Source of the DNA: Apostichopus japonicus
Lineage: Eukaryota; Echinodermata; Holothuroidea; Aspidochirotida; Stichopodidae
Assembly: GCF_037975245.1 (NCBI RefSeq)
Contig: NC_092574.1
Location: forward strand, 23,311,713 to 23,375,712
Direction of reading: 5' to 3'
DNA length: 64,000 nucleotides
Positions 55,501 to 56,211 of this stretch are shown here, in pieces (positions within the stretch are counted from its first letter, which is position 1; the number at the start of each line of letters is the position of its first letter). The position numbers and the translations under genes are program-made. The notes beneath the pieces are model-generated. The model made no database searches. It saw nothing but the letters and a program-made list of their open reading frames with translations, and was not told where the DNA came from.

Positions 55501-56211
55501 GTACTCAGGACATTCTGGAATTAAGTATAGCATAGCATCACATGTATAGTATGGTACTGAATATACTGTTCCTTACATTCACATGTAACATATAGTTAGA
55601 ATCTTTGTATTTAGTACACAACCAATAGCACATTCAGAGCTATGGGTTTAAGCAATGAAATTTGTCATCTGAGAAGTTGTCTGTTCATCCATGGCTGGTT
55701 AAAGTAAGTTAGTTTTTGTTTATCTAAGAGAAATCCACGGTTTTCTCATCTGAAGTTATCTCCCAAAGTCCTAAATGCCCAATTGTAAAATGGATAGCCA
55801 ACCCGGCGTTAAGTGTTAGTCCCATGTGCACATTTGGCTACTTAGCATTTTCAACGTAAAACGCCTGAAATTCCAGGCCAATATGATACCCCTCTCCCCT
55901 CCTCCCCCCCATTTACCTCCTTATGGTAAAACCTATCAGCTATACAAAAACCTCACTAAGACCTGGATCCATAGGACCTATTTCTGGACTTCTCTGTTTG
56001 ATATCATCTAGACACCACTCTCCTGGCAAAATAAGTGTGAAGGACCAGAGGACCCCATACAGTACCTTAGAAGTATCGTGGCCCGGACTCTGGCCATACA
56101 AGGATGGGTGGACATGGTAGAAAAGGGCCGCCTCATGTCAGAGACTCTGGACCTCTCGGAACTGTTTCACCCAGATACATTCCTGAATGCTCTGAGGCAA
56201 GAAACAGCAAG
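754..56211 (+). CDS. DYNC2H1: Cytoplasmic dynein-2 heavy chain, partial gene (61 exons in window; both ends outside)
   Basis: Heavy chain of the dynein-2 motor, which uses ATP to carry intraflagellar transport trains back from the ciliary tip. The 61 exons join in frame to about 3,474 residues. Order seen: tail and linker (window residues 1-955), AAA1 with GPAGTGKTE at about 988 and CFDEF near 1041, AAA2 with GPSGSGKST at 1281, AAA3 with GPDGCGKG at 1593, AAA4 with GRSGVGRR at 1954, stalk coiled coils and binding tip (about 2150-2480), AAA5, AAA6, and a C-terminal region ending at LRQETAR. The P-loops, the [11 protein letters not shown] block and the linker text fit DYNC2H1 rather than cytoplasmic dynein-1 or axonemal chains, from memory of the vertebrate protein. 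No frameshift or in-frame stop was found. The start codon and the last roughly 90 residues are outside the window. Family assignment is near certain; every splice junction is predicted from sequence. Confidence 0.97.
1253..1392 (+). CDS. DYNC2H1: DYNC2H1 exon 2 (tail)
   Basis: Residues 34-80, [20 protein letters not shown] onward; ends with 2 bases of a split codon. [10 protein letters not shown] is nearly identical to the remembered vertebrate tail. Intron 1393-1813 shows nothing notable. Confidence 0.94.
1814..2042 (+). CDS. DYNC2H1: DYNC2H1 exon 3 (tail)
   Basis: Residues 80-156, including [20 protein letters not shown], one of the best conserved tail blocks. Acceptor after tcactcctag, donor gtaaat. 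Intron 2043-2717 holds a G-rich run at 2236-2262 and otherwise nothing. Confidence 0.96.
2718..2845 (+). CDS. DYNC2H1: DYNC2H1 exon 4 (tail)
   Basis: Residues 157-199, [13 protein letters not shown] through [12 protein letters not shown]. Ends with a split AG|T codon. Donor gtaagt. Intron 2846-3303 shows nothing notable. Confidence 0.95.
3304..3547 (+). CDS. DYNC2H1: DYNC2H1 exon 5 (tail)
   Basis: Residues 199-280, [20 protein letters not shown] through [12 protein letters not shown]. Phase 0 at its end, donor gtaagt. Intron 3548-4484 holds a LINE/SINE-type 3' tail soon after the exon and little else. Confidence 0.96.
3620..3698 (+). mobile_element. LINE/SINE-type 3' tail
   Basis: The block TGTACAGCGCTTCGAGAT, then GGCGCTATATAAGTATTA and a TATTATTATGATTATC simple tail, matches the familiar 3' end shared by many L2/CR1-like LINEs and their SINE partners. 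The LINE fragment at 44050-44602 ends in a similar GCGCGATATAAATAAGTATT, which suggests one family in this genome. Confidence 0.5.
4485..4634 (+). CDS. DYNC2H1: DYNC2H1 exon 6 (tail)
   Basis: 50 codons, residues 281-330, [20 protein letters not shown] through FEMMINEQ. Phase 0 at both ends; acceptor atgaaag after a T-rich tract. Intron 4635-5269 ends in a CTC/CTG repeat just before exon 7. Confidence 0.94.
5177..5255 (+). repeat. CTC/CTG trinucleotide repeat serving as pyrimidine tract
   Basis: Runs of CTC, TTC and CTG units end 14 bases before the exon 7 acceptor AG (5268-5269). The tract is the natural polypyrimidine signal for that acceptor. Its frame is open into exon 7 and would read as a proline/alanine stretch if retained. 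Confidence 0.9.
5270..5475 (+). CDS. DYNC2H1: DYNC2H1 exon 7 (tail)
   Basis: Residues 331-399, [20 protein letters not shown] through [10 protein letters not shown]. Charged, probably helical. Ends with split codon AT|T. Intron 5476-6328 carries the inserted element at 6002-6285. Confidence 0.95.
6002..6285. mobile_element. 284-base insertion with 14-base target duplication
   Basis: GAATATTATTCTTA occurs at 5988-6001 and again at 6286-6299, exactly flanking 284 bases, as expected for an insertion with target-site duplication. Inside, the minus strand holds a hammerhead-like core. No coding domain remains. A variable-length duplication plus such a core fits a short Penelope-like retroelement, but that family name is an inference. 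Confidence 0.6.
6083..6119 (-). ncRNA. Hammerhead-ribozyme-like core (candidate)
   Basis: On the minus strand the order is GCCT, CTGAAGA, a GATCCT-GCT-AGGATC hairpin, GAAA, CGTC, AGGC. CTGANGA, helix II, GAAA is the hammerhead core order, and GCCT/AGGC can pair as helix I. There is one extra A before helix II and no clear helix III, so activity is doubtful. Confidence 0.35.
6329..6484 (+). CDS. DYNC2H1: DYNC2H1 exon 8 (tail)
   Basis: Residues 399-451, [19 protein letters not shown] through WIVF. The acceptor at 6327-6328 was chosen over a later AG (6339-6340) because it keeps the SDC residues and the frame. Intron 6485-7599 holds a T-rich tract at 6590-6720 broken by CAAA units and nothing else. 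Confidence 0.92.
7600..7717 (+). CDS. DYNC2H1: DYNC2H1 exon 9 (tail)
   Basis: Residues 451-490, [19 protein letters not shown] through DIEKYR. Donor gtaaga. Phase 0 at its end. Intron 7718-8661 shows nothing notable. Confidence 0.94.
8662..8832 (+). CDS. DYNC2H1: DYNC2H1 exon 10 (tail/linker)
   Basis: 57 codons, residues 491-547, [19 protein letters not shown] onward. Phase 0 at both ends. Intron 8833-9777 has a run of 14 G at 8884-8897 and is otherwise featureless. Confidence 0.96.
9778..9936 (+). CDS. DYNC2H1: DYNC2H1 exon 11 (linker)
   Basis: 53 codons, residues 548-600, containing [19 protein letters not shown] and IKDWKDLV, typical of the dynein linker start. Intron 9937-10710 shows nothing notable. 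Confidence 0.96.
10711..10934 (+). CDS. DYNC2H1: DYNC2H1 exon 12 (linker)
   Basis: Residues 601-675. Contains [15 protein letters not shown] and the linker signature [19 protein letters not shown]. The linker is the lever that swings during the power stroke. Intron 10935-11703 carries a complete hAT-type element. Confidence 0.97.
11280..11629. mobile_element. Non-autonomous hAT-type element, 350 bases, intact ends
   Basis: Both ends read CAGGGTTGTCCAACCT inward (16 identical bases of inverted repeat). The element is flanked by a perfect 8-base duplication ATATAGTG at 11272-11279 and 11630-11637. An 8-base duplication and CAGGG ends are the hAT superfamily rule, and the ends resemble Charlie-type elements. 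It has no transposase and a run of 14 G near 11479. Confidence 0.88.
11704..11836 (+). CDS. DYNC2H1: DYNC2H1 exon 13 (linker)
   Basis: Residues 675-719, [17 protein letters not shown] through [14 protein letters not shown]. Phase 0 at its end, donor gtaaag. The same frame stays open through the first four repeat units of intron 13 to a stop near 12002, so partial retention would add 13-residue blocks. Confidence 0.96.
11837..12846 (+). repeat. 39-base minisatellite starting exactly at the exon 13 donor
   Basis: 26 full units and a partial one. Unit 1 begins at the first intron base; nearly every unit begins GTAGAGTA or GTAAAGTA and ends CACCTGCAG, so each border reads like CAG|GTAGAG. Most units are 39 bases; units 14, 23 and 26 are 34. 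A 9-unit, 346-base higher-order block is repeated at 12030-12375 and 12376-12721. Open frames here are artefacts of a period divisible by three. Confidence 0.95.
13076..13306 (+). CDS. DYNC2H1: DYNC2H1 exon 14 (linker)
   Basis: 77 codons, residues 720-796. Holds the invariant linker text [20 protein letters not shown] followed by HLKKLFAGI and [12 protein letters not shown]. Intron 13307-14016 shows nothing notable. Confidence 0.98.
14017..14133 (+). CDS. DYNC2H1: DYNC2H1 exon 15 (linker)
   Basis: 39 codons, residues 797-835, [20 protein letters not shown] onward to DPSRFPSQ. Intron 14134-14589 holds two copies of a 40-base repeat near its end. Confidence 0.96.
14442..14522 (+). repeat. Two-copy 40-base tandem repeat
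   Basis: TTTTATTAGATGTCCTCC and TTTTAGTAGATGTCCTCC begin two adjacent copies that both continue with a TTGCTGGC block and CTTCCA. Purely intronic (intron 15). Confidence 0.8.
14590..14772 (+). CDS. DYNC2H1: DYNC2H1 exon 16 (linker)
   Basis: 61 codons, residues 836-896, [19 protein letters not shown] through HVLELKLK. Donor gtacga. Intron 14773-15944 has a T-then-G run near 15855-15880 and otherwise nothing. Confidence 0.95.
15945..16122 (+). CDS. DYNC2H1: DYNC2H1 exon 17 (start of AAA1)
   Basis: Residues 897-956, [28 protein letters not shown] and FQYTYEYQ. This is the linker-AAA1 junction common to all dyneins. Ends after one base of a Gly codon. Intron 16123-16268 is short. Confidence 0.97.
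16269..16450 (+). CDS. DYNC2H1: DYNC2H1 exon 18 (AAA1 P-loop)
   Basis: Residues 956-1016. Carries [19 protein letters not shown] and the main catalytic Walker [20 protein letters not shown] (P-loop from 16364). Lys and Thr of GKT are present, so this site should bind ATP. Intron 16451-16975 has an 18-base A run at 16857-16874. Confidence 0.99.
16976..17158 (+). CDS. DYNC2H1: DYNC2H1 exon 19 (AAA1 Walker B)
   Basis: 61 codons, residues 1017-1077. [20 protein letters not shown] is followed by [19 protein letters not shown], the Walker B Asp-Glu pair needed for hydrolysis. Phase 0 at its end with donor gtaagt. Two further copies of its last 20 or so bases plus donor lie in the intron. Confidence 0.99.
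17138..17330 (+). repeat. Exon 19 3' edge and donor present three times
   Basis: TGTGAGCTCCTTGAGAGGA plus donor occurs at 17138, 17214 and 17295. The donors are gtaagtcattctgatt (17159), gtaagtcattctgatt (17235) and gtaagacattctgatt (17316). Only the first keeps the reading frame: the 76- and 157-base extensions do not. Spacings are 76 and 81. Confidence 0.95.
17533..17756 (+). CDS. DYNC2H1: DYNC2H1 exon 20 (AAA1)
   Basis: Residues 1078-1152, including [20 protein letters not shown] (sensor I region), [12 protein letters not shown] and [10 protein letters not shown]. Ends with the split codon AA|G, donor gtaagt. The donor edge is repeated twice more downstream. Confidence 0.99.
17706..17890 (+). 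repeat. Exon 20 3' edge and donor present three times
   Basis: Copies of AAAAGTCTG...TATTTAACTT...TCAAA|GTAAGTGA place donors at 17757, 17814 and 17878 (spacing 57 and 64). Reading on past the first donor gives AAG TAA at once, so using either later donor would add a stop directly after the exon. Confidence 0.95.
18160..18272 (+). CDS. DYNC2H1: DYNC2H1 exon 21 (AAA1 end)
   Basis: Residues 1152-1190, [20 protein letters not shown] then [27 protein letters not shown] is an invariant dynein motif. Intron 18273-18509 shows nothing notable. Confidence 0.98.
18510..18721 (+). CDS. DYNC2H1: DYNC2H1 exon 22 (AAA1-AAA2)
   Basis: Residues 1190-1260, [38 protein letters not shown]. Phase 0 at its end. 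Intron 18722-19676 holds a 15-base triplet array at the donor, a GTCT-rich simple repeat near 18895-18930 and a run of 40 T at 19504-19543. Confidence 0.97.
18722..18766 (+). repeat. 15-base repeat, three units, starting at the exon 22 donor
   Basis: GTTAGTACGTTGTAC, ATTAGTACATTGTAC, ATTAGTACATTGTAC. The first unit starts at the first intron base; the later copies have lost the initial G, so they no longer offer the same GT. Confidence 0.9.
19504..19543 (+). repeat. Run of 40 T
   Basis: Uninterrupted T homopolymer in intron 22. Length is probably variable between individuals or affected by sequencing. Confidence 0.95.
19677..19853 (+). CDS. DYNC2H1: DYNC2H1 exon 23 (AAA2 P-loop)
   Basis: 59 codons, residues 1261-1319. 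Walker [12 protein letters not shown] at residue 1281, then [16 protein letters not shown]. Canonical GKST, so ATP binding at AAA2 is expected. Intron 19854-20640 holds a 24-base tandem repeat. Confidence 0.99.
20328..20409 (+). repeat. 24-base tandem repeat, three units plus partial
   Basis: Unit TACTCGTACTGAGTGAGG plus ACATTG at 20328, 20352 and 20376, with a partial fourth. Purely intronic. Confidence 0.92.
20641..20728 (+). CDS. DYNC2H1: DYNC2H1 exon 24 (AAA2)
   Basis: Residues 1320-1349, [20 protein letters not shown] followed by [17 protein letters not shown] is invariant across dyneins. Intron 20729-20962 shows nothing notable. Confidence 0.98.
20963..21170 (+). CDS. DYNC2H1: DYNC2H1 exon 25 (AAA2 Walker B)
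   Basis: Residues 1349-1418: [20 protein letters not shown] (Walker B region), [34 protein letters not shown]. Ends with split codon AG|C. Intron 21171-22363 carries a second hAT-like element. Confidence 0.99.
21200..21682. mobile_element. hAT-like inverted-repeat element, 483 bases
   Basis: Begins CAGGGATGTGCC and ends GGCACATCCCTG, a 12-base perfect inverted repeat. The left part holds several CCGCCCAGCACT units. No clear 8-base target duplication (GTAGTGTA left, AATGTAAC right), so the ends have decayed or the copy is old. No transposase is visible. Confidence 0.7.
22364..22649 (+). CDS. DYNC2H1: DYNC2H1 exon 26 (AAA2-AAA3)
   Basis: The longest exon here (286 bases), residues 1418-1513: [54 protein letters not shown]. 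Donor gtgagg. Intron 22650-22820 is short. Confidence 0.98.
22821..22919 (+). CDS. DYNC2H1: DYNC2H1 exon 27 (AAA2-AAA3 linker)
   Basis: 33 codons, residues 1514-1546, [20 protein letters not shown] onward. Intron 22920-23537 has a G-rich stretch at 23191-23252. Confidence 0.96.
23538..23698 (+). CDS. DYNC2H1: DYNC2H1 exon 28 (AAA3 P-loop)
   Basis: Residues 1547-1600, [19 protein letters not shown] through [13 protein letters not shown]. The P-loop Lys is present but the following Ser/Thr is Gly, as I remember for vertebrate DYNC2H1 (GPEGCGKG). Intron 23699-24360 has GATT and GAATT microsatellites at 23937-23985. Confidence 0.98.
24361..24607 (+). CDS. DYNC2H1: DYNC2H1 exon 29 (AAA3)
   Basis: Residues 1600-1682: [57 protein letters not shown]. 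Intron 24608-25285 has AAATT/AAAT microsatellites near 24990-25030 and nothing else. Confidence 0.98.
25286..25437 (+). CDS. DYNC2H1: DYNC2H1 exon 30 (AAA3)
   Basis: Residues 1683-1733: [39 protein letters not shown]. Ends in a split Gly codon. Intron 25438-25989 shows nothing notable. Confidence 0.98.
25990..26134 (+). CDS. DYNC2H1: DYNC2H1 exon 31 (AAA3)
   Basis: Residues 1733-1781, [20 protein letters not shown] through [11 protein letters not shown]. Phase 0 at its end. Intron 26135-26294 is short. Confidence 0.97.
26295..26568 (+). CDS. DYNC2H1: DYNC2H1 exon 32 (AAA3 end)
   Basis: Residues 1782-1873: [49 protein letters not shown]. Ends with one base of a Thr codon; donor gtgagt is also the first base of a tandem array. 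Confidence 0.98.
26569..26869 (+). repeat. 51-base tandem array starting at the exon 32 donor
   Basis: Six units begin at 26569, 26620, 26671, 26722, 26773 and 26824, an exact 51-base step. Each starts GTGAGT preceded by TCAGTA, TCAATA or TTAATA, so each is a copy of the exon 32 donor. Reading on from exon 32 meets TAA within the first unit. Confidence 0.96.
26880..27045 (+). repeat. About 40-base degenerate repeat, four units
   Basis: TCCATAGGTGTAAAATGGAC-type units recur at about 26889, 26927, 26968 and 27009, right after the 51-base array. Intronic. Confidence 0.8.
27239..27373 (+). CDS. DYNC2H1: DYNC2H1 exon 33 (AAA3-AAA4)
   Basis: Residues 1873-1918: [34 protein letters not shown]. Donor gtgagt. 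Intron 27374-27916 shows nothing notable. Confidence 0.97.
27917..28149 (+). CDS. DYNC2H1: DYNC2H1 exon 34 (AAA4 P-loop)
   Basis: Residues 1918-1995: [34 protein letters not shown]. The P-loop Lys is Arg, which I recall also in vertebrate DYNC2H1; AAA4 may bind nucleotide weakly or not at all. Intron 28150-28557 shows nothing notable. Confidence 0.98.
28558..28780 (+). CDS. DYNC2H1: DYNC2H1 exon 35 (AAA4 Walker B)
   Basis: Residues 1996-2070: [12 protein letters not shown] (Walker B position), [25 protein letters not shown]. Donor gtaaga is duplicated 49 bases further on. Confidence 0.98.
28764..28860 (+). repeat. Exon 35 3' edge and donor present twice
   Basis: Copy 1 (28764-28812) and copy 2 (28813-28860) both read CAACTACT, TTCATGTAAGA, CCATTCAA and ATCTTGC. 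Donors are at 28781 and 28830. The copies differ by a handful of changes, so the duplication is not recent. Confidence 0.9.
29146..29288 (+). CDS. DYNC2H1: DYNC2H1 exon 36 (AAA4 end)
   Basis: Residues 2070-2117: [34 protein letters not shown]. Phase 0 at its end. Intron 29289-30335 (1.05 kb) shows nothing I can name. Confidence 0.96.
30336..30542 (+). CDS. DYNC2H1: DYNC2H1 exon 37 (AAA4-stalk)
   Basis: 69 codons, residues 2118-2186: [55 protein letters not shown]. The rising K/E/Q content marks the start of stalk coiled coil 1. Confidence 0.97.
30663..30840 (+). repeat. Exon 38 acceptor and first ~50 bases duplicated upstream (decayed partial exon)
   Basis: GTTCGCTCTCTCCATGTTTA at 30663 and GTTCGCTCTCTCCATGTTTG at 30769 are 106 apart. 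Both lead to TTTCTAG|GCTGGTGT. The upstream copy (from 30691) reads [16 protein letters not shown] against [16 protein letters not shown] in the true exon, has no matching donor, and runs to a stop. Confidence 0.93.
30797..30934 (+). CDS. DYNC2H1: DYNC2H1 exon 38 (stalk, coiled coil 1)
   Basis: 46 codons, residues 2187-2232, [20 protein letters not shown] onward. Preferred over the upstream look-alike at 30691 because it matches the family and ends in a usable donor (gtgaga). Intron 30935-31337 carries a SINE. Confidence 0.96.
31022..31200 (+). mobile_element. tRNA-derived SINE
   Basis: 31033-31096 looks like a decayed tRNA: TGGTTTGGTTAAGGCATCAG (box A side), CATGATCTAAG (anticodon arm, CAT), GGTTAGAATTC (box B, consensus GGTTCGANTCC). 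A tRNA-unrelated part with C-rich stretches follows. Too degenerate for a working tRNA. No target duplication was found. Confidence 0.6.
31338..31612 (+). CDS. DYNC2H1: DYNC2H1 exon 39 (coiled coil 1 and start of binding tip)
   Basis: Residues 2233-2324: [20 protein letters not shown] (heptad-like), [49 protein letters not shown] marks the entry to the microtubule-binding domain. Intron 31613-32342 has a G-rich run at 32100-32175. Confidence 0.98.
32343..32466 (+). CDS. DYNC2H1: DYNC2H1 exon 40 (microtubule-binding tip)
   Basis: Residues 2324-2365: [23 protein letters not shown]. Donor gtctgt departs from consensus but the frame and family match support it. Intron 32467-32779 has GGGGGAGTGTGGGAG units at 32537-32582. 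Confidence 0.95.
32780..32901 (+). CDS. DYNC2H1: DYNC2H1 exon 41 (tip to coiled coil 2)
   Basis: Residues 2366-2406: [20 protein letters not shown] then [15 protein letters not shown]. The AAxPLxxWVxAN turn is the dynein tip signature. Intron 32902-33432 shows nothing notable. Confidence 0.98.
33433..33646 (+). CDS. DYNC2H1: DYNC2H1 exon 42 (stalk, coiled coil 2)
   Basis: Residues 2406-2477, a strongly charged coiled coil ([20 protein letters not shown] onward, ending [16 protein letters not shown]). Intron 33647-34548 has a G-run at 33713-33735 and a perfect 90-base duplication. Confidence 0.97.
34229..34408 (+). repeat. Perfect 90-base tandem duplication
   Basis: TTTTGCATTTTAATGTATAG starts at 34231 and at 34321, and the two 90-base copies read identically through GCAACATTGTGAAT. 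Identity of both copies suggests a recent event. It lies in intron 42, 140 bases before exon 43, and does not include a splice site. Confidence 0.95.
34549..34800 (+). CDS. DYNC2H1: DYNC2H1 exon 43 (coiled coil 2 end, AAA5 start)
   Basis: 84 codons, residues 2478-2561: [53 protein letters not shown]. The IENAVVI block opens AAA5. Donor gtgagg. Confidence 0.98.
34801..39094 (+). other. DYNC2H1: Intron 43 (4.3 kb)
   Basis: The largest complete intron in the window. It is AT-rich, with C runs near 37862 and 38160, a short TTCAAATGTTATCA repeat at 37945-38035, and no coding similarity on either strand. Confidence 0.8.
37945..38035 (+). repeat. TTCAAATGTTATCA repeat
   Basis: Five or so TTCAAATGTTATCA-type units with CACATG spacers in intron 43. 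Purely intronic. Confidence 0.85.
39095..39193 (+). CDS. DYNC2H1: DYNC2H1 exon 44 (AAA5)
   Basis: 33 codons, residues 2562-2594, [20 protein letters not shown] then RLEVVNQQ. Intron 39194-39521 shows nothing notable. Confidence 0.97.
39522..39645 (+). CDS. DYNC2H1: DYNC2H1 exon 45 (AAA5)
   Basis: Residues 2595-2636: [20 protein letters not shown] then [19 protein letters not shown] is the conserved AAA5 core. Intron 39646-40367 holds a GGACATG-rich repeat. Confidence 0.97.
39935..40150 (+). repeat. GGACATG-rich repeat, period about 50-55 bases
   Basis: TATGGACATGT, TTACTGACA and TTTTACGGACATGA recur about every 51-54 bases, roughly four units. Intronic, degenerate. Confidence 0.8.
40368..40531 (+). 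CDS. DYNC2H1: DYNC2H1 exon 46 (AAA5)
   Basis: Residues 2636-2690: [46 protein letters not shown]. The FMTTRNP and NFTTTRxGL blocks are typical of dynein AAA5. The donor region is duplicated 83 bases downstream. Confidence 0.98.
40478..40643 (+). repeat. Exon 46 3' end and donor present twice (83-base unit)
   Basis: TCCATCATAGCAGAGGTTAA starts at 40478 (in the exon) and at 40561 (in the intron). The copies differ at very few sites, e.g. GGCTTACTGG/GGCTAACTGG and ACAGGTATAA/ACAGGTAGAA. Donors at 40532 and 40615. 83 bases is not a multiple of three. Confidence 0.96.
40957..41076 (+). CDS. DYNC2H1: DYNC2H1 exon 47 (AAA5-AAA6 helix)
   Basis: 40 codons, residues 2691-2730: [20 protein letters not shown] then ELEESLLE. 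Charged helices typical of the strut/buttress. Intron 41077-41900 has a triplet repeat and a less AT-rich block at 41440-41720. Confidence 0.97.
41125..41325 (+). repeat. 66-70 base repeat, three units
   Basis: ACACTGTAGAACAAGT, ACACTGTAGAATGAGT and ACACTGTAGAGCAAGT, each followed by ATGCTCA(A/G)GGTCC. Purely intronic. Confidence 0.85.
41901..42035 (+). CDS. DYNC2H1: DYNC2H1 exon 48 (AAA5-AAA6 helix)
   Basis: 45 codons, residues 2731-2775: [20 protein letters not shown], then LQTSLDQ. GNILENKxLxxSLNxTK is the family text. Intron 42036-43135 holds a two-copy repeat and a 15-base array. Confidence 0.97.
42475..42790 (+). repeat. Diverged direct repeat, about 160-base spacing
   Basis: CACCCAATTATCCACAT occurs near 42479 and 42635. 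Each is followed by TCTATAGGATATATCC and an ACTGTGAT-ATAAGGTG block. Two unequal copies; intronic. Confidence 0.7.
43039..43113 (+). repeat. 15-base tandem repeat ending near exon 49 acceptor
   Basis: Five units of the type ACATGTTTAATATGG; the array ends 22 bases before the acceptor AG (43134-43135), so it sits across the usual branch-point area. Confidence 0.9.
43136..43279 (+). CDS. DYNC2H1: DYNC2H1 exon 49 (before AAA6)
   Basis: 48 codons, residues 2776-2823: [39 protein letters not shown]. [15 protein letters not shown] is invariant in dyneins. Intron 43280-44605 ends in a LINE fragment. Confidence 0.98.
44050..44602 (+). mobile_element. LINE 3' fragment abutting exon 50
   Basis: One frame reads [32 protein letters not shown] then [14 protein letters not shown] and a stop; the LHWLPV-RI-YKIL text is the usual C-terminal end of CR1/L2/Jockey-like reverse transcriptases. 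Further on, a shifted frame gives KLWN. It ends in GCGCGATATAAATAAGTA(TTA)n. Stops and shifts show it is dead. The TTA tail runs directly into the exon 50 acceptor. Confidence 0.8.
44606..44761 (+). CDS. DYNC2H1: DYNC2H1 exon 50 (before AAA6)
   Basis: 52 codons, residues 2824-2875: [20 protein letters not shown] then [13 protein letters not shown]. The acceptor ATTATTACAG lies at the very end of the LINE tail. Intron 44762-44950 is short. Confidence 0.97.
44951..45061 (+). CDS. DYNC2H1: DYNC2H1 exon 51 (before AAA6)
   Basis: 37 codons, residues 2876-2912: [29 protein letters not shown]. PxWIDxxR is conserved. Intron 45062-46069 is mostly simple repeats. Confidence 0.96.
45437..45852 (+). repeat. 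27-base minisatellite, about 15 units
   Basis: Unit GTGTTATATACAACACTGCA plus GAGTAAT, nearly identical throughout, with GTGTT/GTGTC variants. Because 27 is divisible by three, several frames on both strands are open; none is a gene. Intron 51. Related short ACAATGTAGAGTGATTTA pieces precede it at 45120-45425. Confidence 0.96.
46070..46201 (+). CDS. DYNC2H1: DYNC2H1 exon 52 (before AAA6)
   Basis: 44 codons, residues 2913-2956: [20 protein letters not shown] then [18 protein letters not shown]. Donor gtaagt. Intron 52 is almost all a 73-base repeat. Confidence 0.96.
46340..47350 (+). repeat. 73-base minisatellite, about 14 units of two variants
   Basis: Core GTGACTGACTGTTAGATCCA recurs at 46355, 46428, 46501, 46574 and onward. 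Two kinds of unit are interleaved: one with GAGTCACCTTGAAA...TATGTAAACAT, the other with GAGTCAGCTTCAAATG...GAATCAAGTA. It fills most of intron 52. Confidence 0.95.
47481..47553 (+). CDS. DYNC2H1: DYNC2H1 exon 53 (AAA6 approach)
   Basis: Smallest exon seen (73 bases), residues 2957-2981: [25 protein letters not shown] is invariant in dyneins. Intron 47554-48340 has a G-rich stretch at 48013-48075. Confidence 0.97.
48341..48501 (+). CDS. DYNC2H1: DYNC2H1 exon 54 (AAA6)
   Basis: Residues 2981-3034: [37 protein letters not shown]. PALIIISxGADxxxEL is the AAA6 entry (no P-loop, as usual). Intron 48502-48972 has an 18-base or so C run near 48609 and a G-rich stretch near 48840. Confidence 0.98.
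48973..49098 (+). CDS. DYNC2H1: DYNC2H1 exon 55 (AAA6)
   Basis: 42 codons, residues 3035-3076: [45 protein letters not shown] and GxWLxLxNxHL are universal dynein motifs. Intron 49099-49739 shows nothing notable. Confidence 0.99.
49740..49850 (+). CDS. DYNC2H1: DYNC2H1 exon 56 (AAA6)
   Basis: 37 codons, residues 3077-3113: [20 protein letters not shown] then LKITYE. FRLWLTxExHxxFP is universal. The frame stays open into the pyrimidine-rich intron, but gtatgt marks the end. Confidence 0.99.
49855..50580 (+). repeat. 720-base pyrimidine-rich strand
   Basis: Almost only C and T, with repeated CCCCTCTCCCACTCATC-like blocks. The long open frame across it is low-complexity Ser/Pro/Leu and not a gene. 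The opposite strand is a matching purine tract. Intron 56. Confidence 0.93.
50802..51039 (+). CDS. DYNC2H1: DYNC2H1 exon 57 (AAA6 / C-terminal)
   Basis: Residues 3114-3193: [56 protein letters not shown]. All are hallmark dynein blocks. Intron 51040-51895 shows nothing notable beyond a C run near 51270. Confidence 0.99.
51896..52101 (+). CDS. DYNC2H1: DYNC2H1 exon 58 (AAA6 / C-terminal)
   Basis: Residues 3193-3261: [34 protein letters not shown]. YGGRxxxxxD is universal. The last part ([16 protein letters not shown]) is more variable. Confidence 0.98.
52102..54042 (+). other. DYNC2H1: Intron 58 (1.9 kb)
   Basis: AT-rich with a G run at 52989-53000 and a C-rich stretch at 53222-53255. I see no repeat array, mobile element end or missed exon. 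Confidence 0.75.
54043..54264 (+). CDS. DYNC2H1: DYNC2H1 exon 59 (C-terminal)
   Basis: 74 codons, residues 3262-3335: [39 protein letters not shown]. FGLPANIxRS is conserved. Intron 54265-54757 is C/T-rich. Confidence 0.98.
54758..54973 (+). CDS. DYNC2H1: DYNC2H1 exon 60 (C-terminal)
   Basis: 72 codons, residues 3336-3407: [40 protein letters not shown]. LSKVIRGxxLL is conserved in dyneins. Intron 54974-56011 has a loose two-copy TTTCAAGAATCAT-type repeat near 55118 and 55228. Confidence 0.98.
56012..56211 (+). CDS. DYNC2H1: DYNC2H1 exon 61 (C-terminal, last exon in window)
   Basis: Residues 3408-3474: [40 protein letters not shown]. The Arg codon is split (AG|), donor gtacgt. In the vertebrate protein about 90 residues follow; I could not find them before base 64000. 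Confidence 0.98.
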